A stretch of DNA of 64,000 nt, taken from positions 96,849-160,848 of the forward strand of contig JAUNVA010000003.1 in assembly GCA_030537895.1 (NCBI GenBank). Direction: 5' to 3'. Both the position numbers and the translations under genes were made by a program. How positions within the stretch are numbered: position 1 is the first letter of the stretch; each line of letters begins with the position of its first letter. This DNA comes from Bowdeniella nasicola. Its GTDB lineage: Bacteria > Actinomycetota > Actinomycetes > Actinomycetales > Actinomycetaceae. Shown here in pieces: positions 54,350 through 63,952 of the stretch. The notes beneath the pieces were generated by a model that saw nothing but the letters and a program-made list of their open reading frames with translations, made no database searches and was not told the DNA's origin.

Positions 54350-55606
54350 TTATTCGCTCGCCCCGTCTGCGTCGGGCCGCCAGCGGCGCACTCCGTCGTC
54401 GGGGCCCTCCTCGAGTGGCTGTGTGTGCTCGCGTTCGGCTGCGGGCGGTACATCTTCTGCGGGATCCCAGCGGCGCGAGCGCGGGTCAGCGGGCGACTCC
54501 TGGCCGAGTGGTGCCTGGCCAGCTTGCGCGTGGCGGCTATACGGAACTCCAGACCCCTCGCCAGCGACGGACGCCTCATCGGTGGCACGTTCGGCCTCAC
54601 CCCGGGCTTCGGCAAGCGCCTCGGCCGGATCTTGCAGGCTGGTCTCGGGGAAGTCATCGGAAAAACTGGCGTCGTCATCCGGGGTGACCGGCGGACCGGC
54701 CAACGGATTGTCGCCATCTGCCTCCGCTCCGCCGAACGCGCGTGCAATCGAGCCGAAAGCCGCCGTAAATTCCGTGGGCACAACCCACATCTTGGACGAT
54801 GAACCGTTGGCAATCTTGGGCAGCGTCTGCAAGTACTGGTAGGCGAGCAGTTTCGGATCCGCATTGCCGCGGTGGATCGCCTCGAACACCTGCAAAATTG
54901 CGCGCGATTCACCCTGTGCCTTCAGAATTGCGGCCTGGGCCATTCCCTCGGCACGCAGGATCGCCGACTGCTTCTCACCCTCGGCTTCGAGGATCTGCGA
55001 TTGCTTCACGCCCTCGGCTGTGAGAATTGCCGCGCGTCGATCCCGTTCGGCACGCATCTGCTGTTCCATCGAGCCTTGCACGCTCGCGGGCGGGTCGATG
55101 GCCTTCAGTTCGACGCGGTTCACCCGGATCCCCCACTTCGTCGTCGCTTCGTCGAGGACACCGCGCAGTTGGCCGTTGATCTGGTCGCGGCTAGTGAGGG
55201 TTTGCTCGAGATCCATCGAGCCGATCACGTTACGTAGCGTCGTGACGGTGAGCTGCTCGATACCGGTGATGTAGTTCGCGATCTCGTAGGTCGCGGACTT
55301 CGGGTCGGTCACCTGGAAGTAGATGACGGTATCGATCGAGACGACGAGGTTGTCTGAGGTGATGACCGGTTGCGGTTCGAAAGAGACGACCTGTTCGCGC
55401 AGGTCCACCCCGGCGCGGACCCGGTCAACGAATGGGATGAGGAAATGGATACCCGCATACATCACGGTCTGGAACTTGCCGAAGCGTTCCACAATTAGGG
55501 CGACCGCTTGCGGCACAATCCGCACAGCTCGCGCGATCGCGATGATCACGACGGCCGCGAGCAGGATCAGGACGACGACGAGCAGGGAGAAGCCGGAATC
55601 AGGCAT
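54350..55606 (-). CDS. SPFH/band-7 membrane protein (QmcA-like)
   Basis: A 418-residue protein with one N-terminal membrane helix (LLVVVLILLAAVVIIAIARA), an SPFH domain (about 30-180; RAGVDLREQVVSFEPQPVIT) and a coiled-coil region with repeated AEGEKQSAILRAEGMAQ blocks. A long acidic, low-complexity tail of about 130 residues follows and is unusual. SPFH proteins form oligomeric membrane rings that organise lipids and proteases. ATG 55606 lies eight bases inside the nfeD gene, the classic partner, so translation is coupled. Confidence 0.92.
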   Translation of the reverse strand: MPDSGFSLLVVVLILLAAVVIIAIARAVRIVPQAVALIVERFGKFQTVMYAGIHFLIPFVDRVRAGVDLREQVVSFEPQPVITSDNLVVSIDTVIYFQVTDPKSATYEIANYITGIEQLTVTTLRNVIGSMDLEQTLTSRDQINGQLRGVLDEATTKWGIRVNRVELKAIDPPASVQGSMEQQMRAERDRRAAILTAEGVKQSQILEAEGEKQSAILRAEGMAQAAILKAQGESRAILQVFEAIHRGNADPKLLAYQYLQTLPKIANGSSSKMWVVPTEFTAAFGSIARAFGGAEADGDNPLAGPPVTPDDDASFSDDFPETSLQDPAEALAEARGEAERATDEASVAGEGSGVPYSRHAQAGQAPLGQESPADPRSRRWDPAEDVPPAAEREHTQPLEEGPDDGVRRWRPDADGASE

Positions 55607-56054
55607 GGGGGTGTTCCTTCGGTTGCGCGGGGAATTGTCCGACGACGGCGATCGCGCCGTCGATATGGTGCACGAAGAGCTCGGTACCTTCCGCAAAAGT
55701 CGCGTCCGAGTCGGTCCGCGCGCTCCACACCTCTCCGGCGAGTTTTACCCGTCCGCCACCACGGGAAACCTCGTGGAGGACGGTGGCAGGGCGCCCCACA
55801 AGGGCTTCAGCATTGGTGAGCGTCACGGGCGTGTGACGCTGCATCCAGGCTTTCAACGGGGGCCGGGCTGCGAAGAGCAAGATCACGGCGGCCACAGAAA
55901 AAGCGAGGAACTGTACCCACAACTCGCCACCGAGAAGGTGGGCGATCATGCCGGCAAGCGCACCGCCTGAGAGCATTAGGAAGATGAAGTCCACGGTGAT
56001 CATTTCGATCACCACGAGGACTAGGACCGCGCCGAGCCACCACAGCCACCCCAT
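55599..56054 (-). CDS. NfeD-like membrane protein
   Basis: A 151-residue protein with three to four N-terminal membrane helices (WLWWLGAVLVLVVIEMITV, FIFLMLSGGALAGMIAHL) and a C-terminal OB-fold (about 80-150; TNAEALVGRPATVLHEVSRG). The short NfeD1b type without a protease domain. It works with the SPFH protein encoded directly after it. Start 56054 has GGAGG upstream. Confidence 0.9.
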   Translation of the reverse strand: MGWLWWLGAVLVLVVIEMITVDFIFLMLSGGALAGMIAHLLGGELWVQFLAFSVAAVILLFAARPPLKAWMQRHTPVTLTNAEALVGRPATVLHEVSRGGGRVKLAGEVWSARTDSDATFAEGTELFVHHIDGAIAVVGQFPAQPKEHPHA

Positions 56055-56101
56055 CGCGGACCTCCTTTCTCAGCGGCCGCACACGTGCCGTCCCCCATAT
56101 G

Positions 56102-56893
56102 TTAGCGAAGGGCTGCGCGTGCAGACCATCGCCCTCGGTGTCGCTCCACCTGGAGGTCGAGGCCGAACGTCCGTGAAAGCAGGTGGGGGGTGAGGGTATC
56201 CGCGAGGGGGCCAGCCGCGACCGCCTTCCCGTCGCGCAGAAGCAGCGCGTGAGTGAATCCCTCCGGGATCTCCTCGACGTGGTGGGTCACGAGCATGATG
56301 ACCGGGGAGCGTGCATCGCCAGCGATTTCGGTGAGCGCGGCCATCAGTTCTTCGCGTCCCCCGAGATCGAGGCCACCGGCCGGTTCGTCAAGGAGCAGCA
56401 GTTCCGGGTCGCTCATGAGGGCGCGGGCCACCTGCACGCGTTTACGCTCGCCCTCGGAGAGAGTGCCGAATTCCCGATCAGCCAGGTGCACGACTCCGAA
56501 CGCGGCGAGGAGATCTTCTGCGCGCTGTTCATCGAAGTCGTCGTAGGCTTCCCGCCAGCGCCCGATCATCCCGTACGCGGCTGTCATGACGACATCCTTC
56601 ACGCGTTCCCGCCCCTGAATGCGCCCCTCGAGCGCTGAGGAGGCGAGCCCGACACGTGAACGCAGCTCGCTCACATCCACGGTGCCGAGGCGTTCCCCAA
56701 GGATCGTGGCGAAGCCCTCAGTCGGGTAGATACGCCCGGTCGCCAGCTGTAAGACGGTGGTCTTTCCGGCGCCGTTTGGCCCCAAAATGACCCAGCGTTC
56801 GCCGTCGCGCACCTCCAGATCAACGGAGTCGAGGATCGTGTGGTCGCCACGCCGAATGGTGACGCCCTGCAGGTGGAAAACAGGCTCGCTCAT
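56102..56893 (-). CDS. ABC transporter ATP-binding protein
   Basis: A 263-residue single ATPase domain. Walker A LGPNGAGKTTVLQLATGR, signature LSEGERKRVQVARALM, Walker B LLLLDEPAGGLDLGGRE, switch His in VTHHVEEIPEGFTHALLL. No membrane subunit is adjacent, and the fold is nearest to the stand-alone YlmA/ModF-type ATPases of actinobacteria. TAGGGT (56900-56905) precedes ATG 56893 by six bases, and GGAGG lies in the same interval. Transport substrate, if any, is unknown. Confidence 0.88.
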   Translation of the reverse strand: MSEPVFHLQGVTIRRGDHTILDSVDLEVRDGERWVILGPNGAGKTTVLQLATGRIYPTEGFATILGERLGTVDVSELRSRVGLASSALEGRIQGRERVKDVVMTAAYGMIGRWREAYDDFDEQRAEDLLAAFGVVHLADREFGTLSEGERKRVQVARALMSDPELLLLDEPAGGLDLGGREELMAALTEIAGDARSPVIMLVTHHVEEIPEGFTHALLLRDGKAVAAGPLADTLTPHLLSRTFGLDLQVERHRGRWSARAALR

Positions 56894-56914
56894 GCCTCCA
56901 CCCTACCCGGGGCA

Positions 56915-58138
56915 TCAGTACAGTACGCGCTGGTAGACCTCGAGTGTCCGCTCGGCGATCGCTTCCCACGAGAAGTGGTCCTCCACCCGGGTGCGGGCGG
57001 CCCGGCCCATTGCGGCGGCTCGCTCGGGATCTTCGAGTACACCTCGCAGCGCCTCGGCGAGGTCGGAGACGAAACGGTCGGGATCCACCGGGGTTCCCGT
57101 CCCATCACTGACCTGATCGATCGGCACGAGGACGCCGGTAACGCCGTCGTCGACGACCTCCGGAATACCGCCCGTAGCAGACCCGACGACGGGCAGACCG
57201 ACCGCCATGGCCTCCAGATTCACAATGCCGAGCGGCTCGTATACGGAAGGGCACACGAAGGTCGTTGCCGCCGAGAGGACGGCGATGAGATCGGGGCGCG
57301 GCAGCATGTCCGAGATCCAGATGACGCCATCACGTTCCTCGCGCAGCGTGGCAACGAGGCCCTCGACCTCGGCCATAATCTCCTTTGTATCCGGGGCGCC
57401 CGCACACAGGATCAGTTGCACGTCGTCAGGAAGCTTCCGCGCCGCGCGCAGCAGGTAGGGCAACCCCTTCTGGCGGGTGATACGACCAACGAAGACAACA
57501 GCGCGGCGATTCGCGTCGATGCCGTACCGTTGCCGCACACTTTCAGCATGCTCCGCATCGGTCGGCGCCTTCCAGCCCTCCAGATCGATTCCGTTGTGCA
57601 CGACGTGCACCCGGTCCGGATCGATCGCCGGATAGGAGCGCAGGATGTCCTCGCGCATGCCGCCCGAGACCGCAATCACGCCGGCCGCTGCCTCGTAGGC
57701 GGTACGTTCAGCCCACGAGGACAGTCGGTAGCCTCCACCGAGCTGTTCGGCTTTCCAGGGACGCAGCGGCTCGAGCGAGTGGGCGGAGATGACGTGGGGC
57801 ACGTCATACAGGAGGGAGGCGAGGTGCCCGCCGAGGTTTGCATACCAGGTGTGGGAGTGCACAAGATCCGTGCCGGCGCAGGCATCGGCGAGAAGGAGAT
57901 CCACGCCGAAGGTACGCAAAGCCGGGTTGGCCTCGGCGAGCTCAGGCAGGTCACTGTAGCCATCCACCCCTGGGGCTACGCTGCCCTCGGGGCGCGGACC
58001 ATCGAAGGCGTGCACCCGTACATCCACGTGTGGTCTCAATACTCGAGACAATTCGTCAACGTGAACTCCGGCGCCACCGTAGACGTGGGGCGGGTACTCA
58101 CGGGTTAACAGGTCGACTCGTAGATTCTTCGCACTCAC
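56915..58138 (-). CDS. glgA: Glycogen synthase (GT4, actinobacterial GlgA/GlgM)
   Basis: Extends alpha-1,4-glucan or forms maltose-1-phosphate from ADP-glucose and glucose-1-P in actinobacteria. The 407-residue GT-B protein has LTREYPPHVYGGAGVHVDEL at the start, then SAHSLEPLRPWKAEQLGGGY and RVHVVHNGIDLEGW. The catalytic E-x7-E segment is EPLGIVNLEAMAVGLPVVGS. It is divergent from glgC with 72 bases between the starts, so the two glycogen genes share a promoter region. GTG 58138. Confidence 0.94.
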   Translation of the reverse strand: MSAKNLRVDLLTREYPPHVYGGAGVHVDELSRVLRPHVDVRVHAFDGPRPEGSVAPGVDGYSDLPELAEANPALRTFGVDLLLADACAGTDLVHSHTWYANLGGHLASLLYDVPHVISAHSLEPLRPWKAEQLGGGYRLSSWAERTAYEAAAGVIAVSGGMREDILRSYPAIDPDRVHVVHNGIDLEGWKAPTDAEHAESVRQRYGIDANRRAVVFVGRITRQKGLPYLLRAARKLPDDVQLILCAGAPDTKEIMAEVEGLVATLREERDGVIWISDMLPRPDLIAVLSAATTFVCPSVYEPLGIVNLEAMAVGLPVVGSATGGIPEVVDDGVTGVLVPIDQVSDGTGTPVDPDRFVSDLAEALRGVLEDPERAAAMGRAARTRVEDHFSWEAIAERTLEVYQRVLY

Positions 58139-58210
58139 GGCCCCATTGTCCCATGAACTGTGCGCGGCGAACCCCTAGTTTGCCGCCTCATTTAGGCCTA
58201 ACCTGAAGAC

Positions 58211-59449
58211 ATGGCAAAACCGAGTGTCCTCGCAATCGTTCTCGCCGGTGGGGAGGGCAAACGGCTGATGCCGCTCACTGAAGAGCGTGCCAAGCCGGCA
58301 GTCCCCTTCGGCGGCATTTACCGTCTAGTCGACTTCGCGCTGTCCAACATCGTGAACTCCGGATACCTGCGCGTCGTCGTCCTCACCCAATACAAGTCGC
58401 ACTCCCTCGACCGTCACATTTCAAAGACGTGGCGTATGTCGACACTGCTCGGCAACTACGTGGCTCCCGTGCCCGCGCAGCAGCGTCTCGGGAAGAATTG
58501 GTTCCTTGGGAGCGCGGACGCGATCTACCAGTCGCTGAACCTGCTCGACGACGAGCGGCCCGACTACGTCCTCATTTGCGGCGCAGACAACATCTACCGC
58601 ATGGACTTCTCCCAGATGGTCGATCAGCATATCGACTCAGGGCTCCCCCTCACTGTGGCGGGTATTCGCCGCCCGAAGAGTGAGGCGCATCAGTTCGGGG
58701 TTATCCAGGCCTCGAAGTCCGATCCACACAAGATCGAGCAGTTTCTCGAAAAGCCCTCCGAATGCGAGGGGCTGCCTGACTCTCCAGACGAGATCCTCGC
58801 GTCGATGGGCAACTACGTCATGACGGCAGATGCGTTGCGCGAGGCCGTCACAATCGATGCCGAAGAAGACACGGCCCACGACATGGGCGGCAACATTGTG
58901 CCGTTCTTCGTTGAGCAAGGGCAGGCGGGGCTCTATGACTTCACCTATAACGAGGTACCCGGCGCCACGGACCGTGACCGCAACTACTGGCGCGACGTCG
59001 GAACGCTGGACGCCTTCTACGACTCGCACCAAGACCTCATCTCAGTCACTCCGGTGTTTAACCTGTACAACGACAAGTGGCCCGTCTATACCGGCTACAC
59101 GGGCTTGCCGCCCGCGAAGTTCGTCTACGGTCACCGCGAGCGGCTCGGGCATGCTCTCGATTCGATCATCTCCCCCGGCGTCATCATTTCCGGCGGCGAG
59201 GTGCTCGGCAGTGTCCTGGGCCCGCACGTGCGCGTGAACTCGTGGTCCTCGGTGCGCGAATCCGTCGTGTTCGACTCGGTCAACGTTGGACGCAATGCGA
59301 CGGTCGTGCGAGCGATCCTCGACAAGAACGTCGTCGTCGAAGAGGGCGCGCACGTCGGGATCGATCACGAATATGACCGCGCACGCGGGTTCACCGTGAC
59401 GGACAACGGCATCACCGTGGTGCCAAAGGGCTGGCGGATCACCCGGTGA
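58211..59449 (+). CDS. glgC: Glucose-1-phosphate adenylyltransferase
   Basis: Makes ADP-glucose for glycogen synthesis. The 412-residue protein has the nucleotide-binding loop [20 protein letters not shown] and [20 protein letters not shown]. The glucose-1-P site is near [10 protein letters not shown], with [16 protein letters not shown], and a C-terminal beta-helix. TAACCT (58199-58204) lies six bases before ATG 58211, suggesting leaderless expression. Its stop overlaps the serB GTG (GTGA). Confidence 0.96.
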   Translation: MAKPSVLAIVLAGGEGKRLMPLTEERAKPAVPFGGIYRLVDFALSNIVNSGYLRVVVLTQYKSHSLDRHISKTWRMSTLLGNYVAPVPAQQRLGKNWFLGSADAIYQSLNLLDDERPDYVLICGADNIYRMDFSQMVDQHIDSGLPLTVAGIRRPKSEAHQFGVIQASKSDPHKIEQFLEKPSECEGLPDSPDEILASMGNYVMTADALREAVTIDAEEDTAHDMGGNIVPFFVEQGQAGLYDFTYNEVPGATDRDRNYWRDVGTLDAFYDSHQDLISVTPVFNLYNDKWPVYTGYTGLPPAKFVYGHRERLGHALDSIISPGVIISGGEVLGSVLGPHVRVNSWSSVRESVVFDSVNVGRNATVVRAILDKNVVVEEGAHVGIDHEYDRARGFTVTDNGITVVPKGWRITR

Positions 59450-60381
59450 TCGATCACCGCCTCACCCTGGTGGCCGAAGCGGACCTACCCGAGCATCTCC
59501 TGCCCGACGTCGAACACACGCTCACGCACGTCGGTTGGATCGCGCTTACCTCCGCACGACGACGACGGGTCCACCCCAAAGGTGACCTCGCTATCGTCGA
59601 CTATCGCGGCCACGTGCCACCCTTGGTGCCTACCCACGCTGATCATGATCACGACGCGATGTTCACCGAGCTCCTCTCCGGGCTCGGTGACCTTGGGGTG
59701 ACCTGCCTCCACGTCGCCGGTGATCTGGCCTCCATGCCCCCCGGGCTTGTCGTCCTCGATATGGACTCCACGCTCATCAACGAGGAGGGGCTCGATGAGC
59801 TCGCGGCCCTCGCAGAGCGGCAAGGCTACGCGCCCGGTGCGGGTGCGGCTATCGCGCGAACTACCGAACGCGCAATGGCTGGAGAACTGGATTTTTCGGC
59901 CTCGCTACGTGAGCGTGTGAAAGCCCTCCGTGGGATTCCCCTCGAGCTGTTCGCCCGCGCGCGTCCCCGATTGAATGTGACCACCGGAGCGTACGACCTC
60001 GTAGATGCGATCCATGCGGCGGGCGGGGCGGTCGGCGTCGTCTCGGGCGGATTTCACGAGCTCATCGATCCGCTGCTCGACGAACTGGGGGTGGATTTCC
60101 GCGCAGCGAACCACTTCGCGGTCCGTGACGGGCGCGTGACCGGGGTCCGCGGACCGATCGTCGATGCGGCCGCAAAGGCCGAGTGCCTACGCGAATGGGC
60201 TCGAGAGGCGGGTGCTCGCCGCACGGCTGCGATCGGCGACGGAGCAAACGACCTGGACATGGTGCGCGCCGCCTCGATTGGTGTGGGGTTCTGCCCCAAG
60301 CCCGCACTCGCGATCGAATGCGACGCGGTCGTGCCGTTTCGCCGACTCGACGCCGTCGCAGAATTGCTCGGCTATCTCTAA
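59446..60381 (+). CDS. serB: Phosphoserine phosphatase SerB
   Basis: Last step of serine synthesis. The 311-residue protein has an N-terminal regulatory region (about 1-95, ACT-like by position) and the HAD domain: [20 protein letters not shown] with the nucleophile Asp, [20 protein letters not shown], the Lys in [12 protein letters not shown] and [23 protein letters not shown] 59446 overlaps the glgC stop, so it is coupled to glgC, an unusual pairing. Confidence 0.94.
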   Translation: MIDHRLTLVAEADLPEHLLPDVEHTLTHVGWIALTSARRRRVHPKGDLAIVDYRGHVPPLVPTHADHDHDAMFTELLSGLGDLGVTCLHVAGDLASMPPGLVVLDMDSTLINEEGLDELAALAERQGYAPGAGAAIARTTERAMAGELDFSASLRERVKALRGIPLELFARARPRLNVTTGAYDLVDAIHAAGGAVGVVSGGFHELIDPLLDELGVDFRAANHFAVRDGRVTGVRGPIVDAAAKAECLREWAREAGARRTAAIGDGANDLDMVRAASIGVGFCPKPALAIECDAVVPFRRLDAVAELLGYL

Positions 60382-60453
60382 AGGTGAGGCGAATCACCCG
60401 GTGAGCAGGCCGTGCGGCCGGATCGTGCCGCTGGAAGCCGGCGCCGTGAGCTC

Positions 60454-60951
60454 TTAAGCGGGACGAACGACTGCGCGCACGTGGCAGGTGTTGCGGTCGA
60501 GCTCGCTCCACGGCACAGGAACGTCAAGAACGCACGCCGTCGCCGTCGGGACTCCTAAACGGATCTGCTGGCCGAGCTCGTCTTTGGCGTCGTGCAGAAG
60601 GTGGGCGAGTGAAGACATCGTGGGTTCGTGTCCGACGATCATGATGGTGCCCGTGTCTTCGTCATGTTCGGCGAGCACATCCATGACCTCGCGCGGCCCC
60701 GCCTCGTAGAGCGCGTCAAGGGAGGTACCTGCCGGCCAGGACTCTCCTTGCCCGGCGAGCAGCCGGTAGGTCTCCTTCGTGCGGAGCGCTGAGGAGACGA
60801 GCACCGCATCGACATCGCCGGACTCGGCGTGGATGAGAGCAGCCAACTCACGGGCCTGATCGCGGCCCTTCGCGGACAGCGCACGCATGTGATCGCCAAG
60901 GTCGCTTTCCGATTCGGCCTTGGCGTGGCGCAGGAGTACGAGTGTTTTCAC
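60454..60951 (-). CDS. SixA-like histidine phosphatase
   Basis: A 165-residue phosphohistidine/phosphoglycerate mutase-superfamily member. The catalytic RHG-type motif is TLVLLRHAKAESES at the extreme N-terminus, then RTKETYRLL and the second His in IMIVGHEPTMSSLAHLL. SixA removes phosphate from histidine-phosphotransfer proteins; actinobacterial members are mostly unassigned. GTG 60951 is chosen because it places the catalytic His at residue 9. It converges with serB, separated by 72 bases that contain only weak GC-rich pairing. Confidence 0.88.
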   Translation of the reverse strand: MKTLVLLRHAKAESESDLGDHMRALSAKGRDQARELAALIHAESGDVDAVLVSSALRTKETYRLLAGQGESWPAGTSLDALYEAGPREVMDVLAEHDEDTGTIMIVGHEPTMSSLAHLLHDAKDELGQQIRLGVPTATACVLDVPVPWSELDRNTCHVRAVVRPA

Positions 60952-61026
60952 GGGCCCTACTGTGTCACATGCACCGAGGGGCGACAACGGGGCCGGGAGT
61001 GCTGTGCGTTACGTTGCGGTTCGCTG

Positions 61027-61797
61027 CTACTGCCCCATGACATGAACGCCACCATCAACATGGACGATCTCCCCCGACGTGGCAGGGAACCAGTCCGAGC
61101 AGAGCGCGAGAACGGCCTTGGCTGCCGGCTCCGGGTCGGTGACGTCCCAGCCGAGCGGCGCACGCTGCGCCCAGGTGGATTCCATCTGATCGAATCCCGG
61201 AATCGAGGTTGCGGCAACGGTGCGCAGCGGCCCGGCAGACACGAGGTTTACGCGGATACCGTCGGGCCCAAGATCGCGGGCGAGATAGCGGGCTGTCGAT
61301 TCGAAGGCCGCCTTCGCCACGCCCATCCAGTCGTAGACCGGCCACGCGAACTGCGCATCAAACGTGAGGCCGGTGATCGCGGCGCCCGACTTCATGAGAG
61401 GGGTGGTTCCCACGGCGAGGCTCTTGAGGGAAAATGCCGAGACCTCGACTGCCTTGGACACGTCCGCCCAGGTGCCGGTGAGGAAGTTGCCACCCATCAC
61501 GGACTGGGGCGCGAAGCCGATCGAGTGCACGACGCCGTGAAGCTCATCGGTGTGTTCCCCCACCCGCTCCGCGAGGGAGGCAACATCGTCGTCGTTCGTG
61601 ACGTCAAGTTCGAGAATGGGGGCGGGCTGTGGGAGTCGACGTGCGATAACCGAGAGCAGCCGAACCTGCCGTCCCGGGGCGGTCACGATGACGTTCGCAC
61701 CCTGTTCTTGGGCGAGACGGGCCACGTGAAACGCGATCGACGTCTCCTTCAAAATGCCGGTCACGAGGAGGGTCTTATTGTGCATCATGCCGCTCAT
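61027..61797 (-). CDS. fabI: Enoyl-ACP reductase (InhA/FabI type)
   Basis: NADH-dependent reduction of enoyl-ACP in type II fatty acid synthesis. The 256-residue SDR protein has LLVTGILKETSIAFHVARLA (FabI nucleotide site), VVHSIGFAPQSVMGGNFL, and the catalytic Tyr-x6-Lys in VYDWMGVAKAAFESTARYLA. The C-terminal SGEIVHVDGGVHVMGQ is typical of actinobacterial InhA/FabI. AAAGGA lies six bases before ATG 61797. It follows fabG after 38 bases, as in mycobacteria. Confidence 0.95.
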   Translation of the reverse strand: MSGMMHNKTLLVTGILKETSIAFHVARLAQEQGANVIVTAPGRQVRLLSVIARRLPQPAPILELDVTNDDDVASLAERVGEHTDELHGVVHSIGFAPQSVMGGNFLTGTWADVSKAVEVSAFSLKSLAVGTTPLMKSGAAITGLTFDAQFAWPVYDWMGVAKAAFESTARYLARDLGPDGIRVNLVSAGPLRTVAATSIPGFDQMESTWAQRAPLGWDVTDPEPAAKAVLALCSDWFPATSGEIVHVDGGVHVMGQ

Positions 61798-61835
61798 TGC
61801 GGTCCTTTCGGGTTGGAAGACAAACGTCGCGGGGC

Positions 61836-62546
61836 TCAGTGGCCCATGCCGAGGCCGCCGTCAACGTTCAGGACGACGCCGTTCACGTAGCCGGAGCCTT
61901 CAGAAGCGAGATAGGAGACGGCGTCGGCGATTTCTTCGGGCTGTGCGAACCGGCCGGCGGGGATTCGCTCGCGATAACGGGCCACCACCGTGTCGGGCAA
62001 TTCCGCCGTCATCGCCGTCTCAACAAAGCCGGGACACACGACGTTGGCCGTGACGCCCCTGGCCCCGAACTCGCGGGCAACCGAGCGGGCCATGCCGATC
62101 AGACCCGCTTTCGCCGAAGCATAATTGACCTGGCCCATTCCCCCATACGTCGCAACGACGGAAGAAATGAGGACGATACGGCCGTATCGGGCGCGCATCA
62201 TGTCGCGAGCGGCGGCCTTCACACAGCGGAAGGTACCGGTCAGGTTCGTGTCCAGGACGTCGCCGAAATCCTCTTCGCTCATACGGATGAGGAGCCCATC
62301 GCGGGTAATGCCCGCGTTCGCGACAAGGATGCCGACCGGCCCCAGGTCTTTTCTGATCGCGTCAAATGCCGCACTCACTGCGTCGGGGTCGGTGAGGTCG
62401 GCGATCACGGAGTGGACGCCGTCGGGCACCTCCCCGGAACGGTGCAGCCCGGCGACGAGGTGGCCGTCCTGCAGGAGGCGGGTGGCGATGGCGCGACCGA
62501 TGCCACGGTTTGCGCCCGTAACGACTGCTACACGCTGAGTATTCAT
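61836..62546 (-). CDS. fabG: 3-oxoacyl-ACP reductase
   Basis: NADPH-dependent keto reduction in fatty acid synthesis. The 236-residue SDR has TGANRGIGRAIATRLLQDGH, ILVANAGITRDGLLIRMSEE, the catalytic Ser-Tyr-Lys set in LISSVVATYGGMGQVNYASAKAGLIG (Tyr then three residues then Lys), and VCPGFVETAMTAELPD. ATG 62546 is preceded by TAGCGT seven bases upstream; a GTG at 62549 also fits. Partner of FabI, encoded directly after. Confidence 0.95.
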   Translation of the reverse strand: MNTQRVAVVTGANRGIGRAIATRLLQDGHLVAGLHRSGEVPDGVHSVIADLTDPDAVSAAFDAIRKDLGPVGILVANAGITRDGLLIRMSEEDFGDVLDTNLTGTFRCVKAAARDMMRARYGRIVLISSVVATYGGMGQVNYASAKAGLIGMARSVAREFGARGVTANVVCPGFVETAMTAELPDTVVARYRERIPAGRFAQPEEIADAVSYLASEGSGYVNGVVLNVDGGLGMGH

Positions 62547-62621
62547 CACCTTGACGCTATCGGCTCAGGCGAGGTGGGTGGTTGGTGGGCGCGCACTAAA
62601 GAGAAGGGATAGCCTTCACCT

Positions 62622-63098
62622 ATGGGCACAAAGGCGGAGAAGGTCTACTCGATCACCTCAGCCCGGCGCGCCCTTTCCGAAGATGTTGATGACCGGAACA
62701 TGCGCTACCTCGTCACGATGGTGATCCGTACTGTCTGCGTGTTGGCGGTGGCGCTGATCCCCCACTGGTACCGCTGGCTTTTTGCTGTAGGCGCTGTCGT
62801 ACTGCCCATCTTGGCGGTCCTCGTGGTCAATGCTGGGCGTGAGCCGCGCGGTTCAATCGATGAGACCACCGACCCGCGTTCCGCCCAGCCCCATCCCGCG
62901 CGCCAGATCCCCGCGGGCACAGGCCCCACGATTACCCCTGAGGGCGCCCTCATCGACACCCGTGAGCTCCCCGTCGGCGCCTCTCCCGTCGCGACAGGAG
63001 AGGACGAATCCGGCGCAGGACTCGTGTCCGCTCGATCCCCGTCGATCCGTCAGACCCATCCCGAGTGGTTCGCCGACGACTCGGAGTATCTGCGGTGA
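62622..63098 (+). CDS. DUF3099 membrane protein
   Basis: A 158-residue actinobacterial protein. It starts KVYSITSARRALSEDVDDRN, the DUF3099 signature, followed by two short membrane helices (MVIRTVCVLAVALIPHW, FAVGAVVLPILAVLVVNA). The C-terminal half is hydrophilic and ends HPEWFADDSEYLR. TAGCCT (62610-62615) lies six bases before ATG, suggesting leaderless expression. Its stop overlaps the SURF1 start. Function unknown. Confidence 0.85.
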   Translation: MGTKAEKVYSITSARRALSEDVDDRNMRYLVTMVIRTVCVLAVALIPHWYRWLFAVGAVVLPILAVLVVNAGREPRGSIDETTDPRSAQPHPARQIPAGTGPTITPEGALIDTRELPVGASPVATGEDESGAGLVSARSPSIRQTHPEWFADDSEYLR

Positions 63099-63919
63099 GC
63101 CGTTCCTACCGCTTCCTGACATCGGGCCGGTGGGTCGGGCTCATTGTGACGGGCCTTGTTGTGATGACCACGTGTATCTTCTTGGGCTTGTGGCAGTGGG
63201 GACGATACGAATACAAGAAGGAGCTTGTCGCCCAGTTTGATCGCGCCTACGACGCCCCCGTCCAGACGATGAGCCAGGTTCTCGAGGGCGGCGTGAGTGT
63301 CGACCGCGCCCGGGAGTGGCAGCCGGTTTCTCTCACGGGTGATTGGGCCAGCACGCAGAGCATCCTCGTGCGTCACCGCACCGTCTCTGGGACGGGCGCC
63401 TACCGCGTTCTTGCCGTATTACGAGCGGAGGCTGGAGATCGTTCGATCGATGTTCTCGTTGACCGTGGATGGGTTCCGGTGAGCGATGAGGCCCCGGAGG
63501 TACCCGCGCTCGATTCGGCAACGGTGAGGCTCGAGGGGCGGCTGCGTCCACCAGAACGCGCTGATTCGCGCGACGTCGTGCCGGGGCAAACCCTGACTAT
63601 CAATCCTGAGCAGGTACACACCGCACTCAACCTCGGTGACGACGACGTGGCTTTGTTCAATGGCTACGTTCAAATCACGTCGGGCGCGGATGGCCTCGAG
63701 GGCTATCCTCGGCCGGAACGCGACCTTGGCCCCCATTTGTCCTATGCATTTCAGTGGTGGGTCTTCGCTGCGGGAGTTGTCGTGGGGCTAGTCGTGCTCG
63801 CGCGGCGCGAGGCAGCGGATCATGCGGGAGCGGTCGTTCATCGCAAGAAGGCGACCTCCGAGCGGGAAGAAGATGAGCTGTTAGACGCGCAGCTTGGCCA
63901 AGGCGCTGCCAGCGATTAA
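63095..63919 (+). CDS. SURF1-family protein
   Basis: A 274-residue membrane protein with N-terminal helix (WVGLIVTGLVVMTTCIFLGL) followed by WQWGRYEYK and C-terminal helix (WWVFAAGVVVGLVVLA). The SURF1 family assists cytochrome c oxidase assembly. GTG 63095 overlaps the DUF3099 stop as GTGA; the alternative upstream start would overlap it more. No cox genes are in this window. Confidence 0.88.
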   Translation: MSRSYRFLTSGRWVGLIVTGLVVMTTCIFLGLWQWGRYEYKKELVAQFDRAYDAPVQTMSQVLEGGVSVDRAREWQPVSLTGDWASTQSILVRHRTVSGTGAYRVLAVLRAEAGDRSIDVLVDRGWVPVSDEAPEVPALDSATVRLEGRLRPPERADSRDVVPGQTLTINPEQVHTALNLGDDDVALFNGYVQITSGADGLEGYPRPERDLGPHLSYAFQWWVFAAGVVVGLVVLARREAADHAGAVVHRKKATSEREEDELLDAQLGQGAASD

Positions 63920-63920
63920 G

Positions 63921-63952
63921 CCACCCCCGCGCCGGTGTTGGTGGCTGGGTGG
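63921..63952 (+). terminator. Weak hairpin after SURF1
   Basis: CCACCC (63921-63926) can pair with GGGTGG (63947-63952) around a 20-base loop. A possible terminator; no feature is seen in the remaining bases to the window end. Confidence 0.25.

Noticed and set aside
60382..60453. Strong terminator between serB and the SixA-like gene
   Set aside because: Only short GC-rich pairing (GGCCG/CGGCC with a two-base loop); not convincing.
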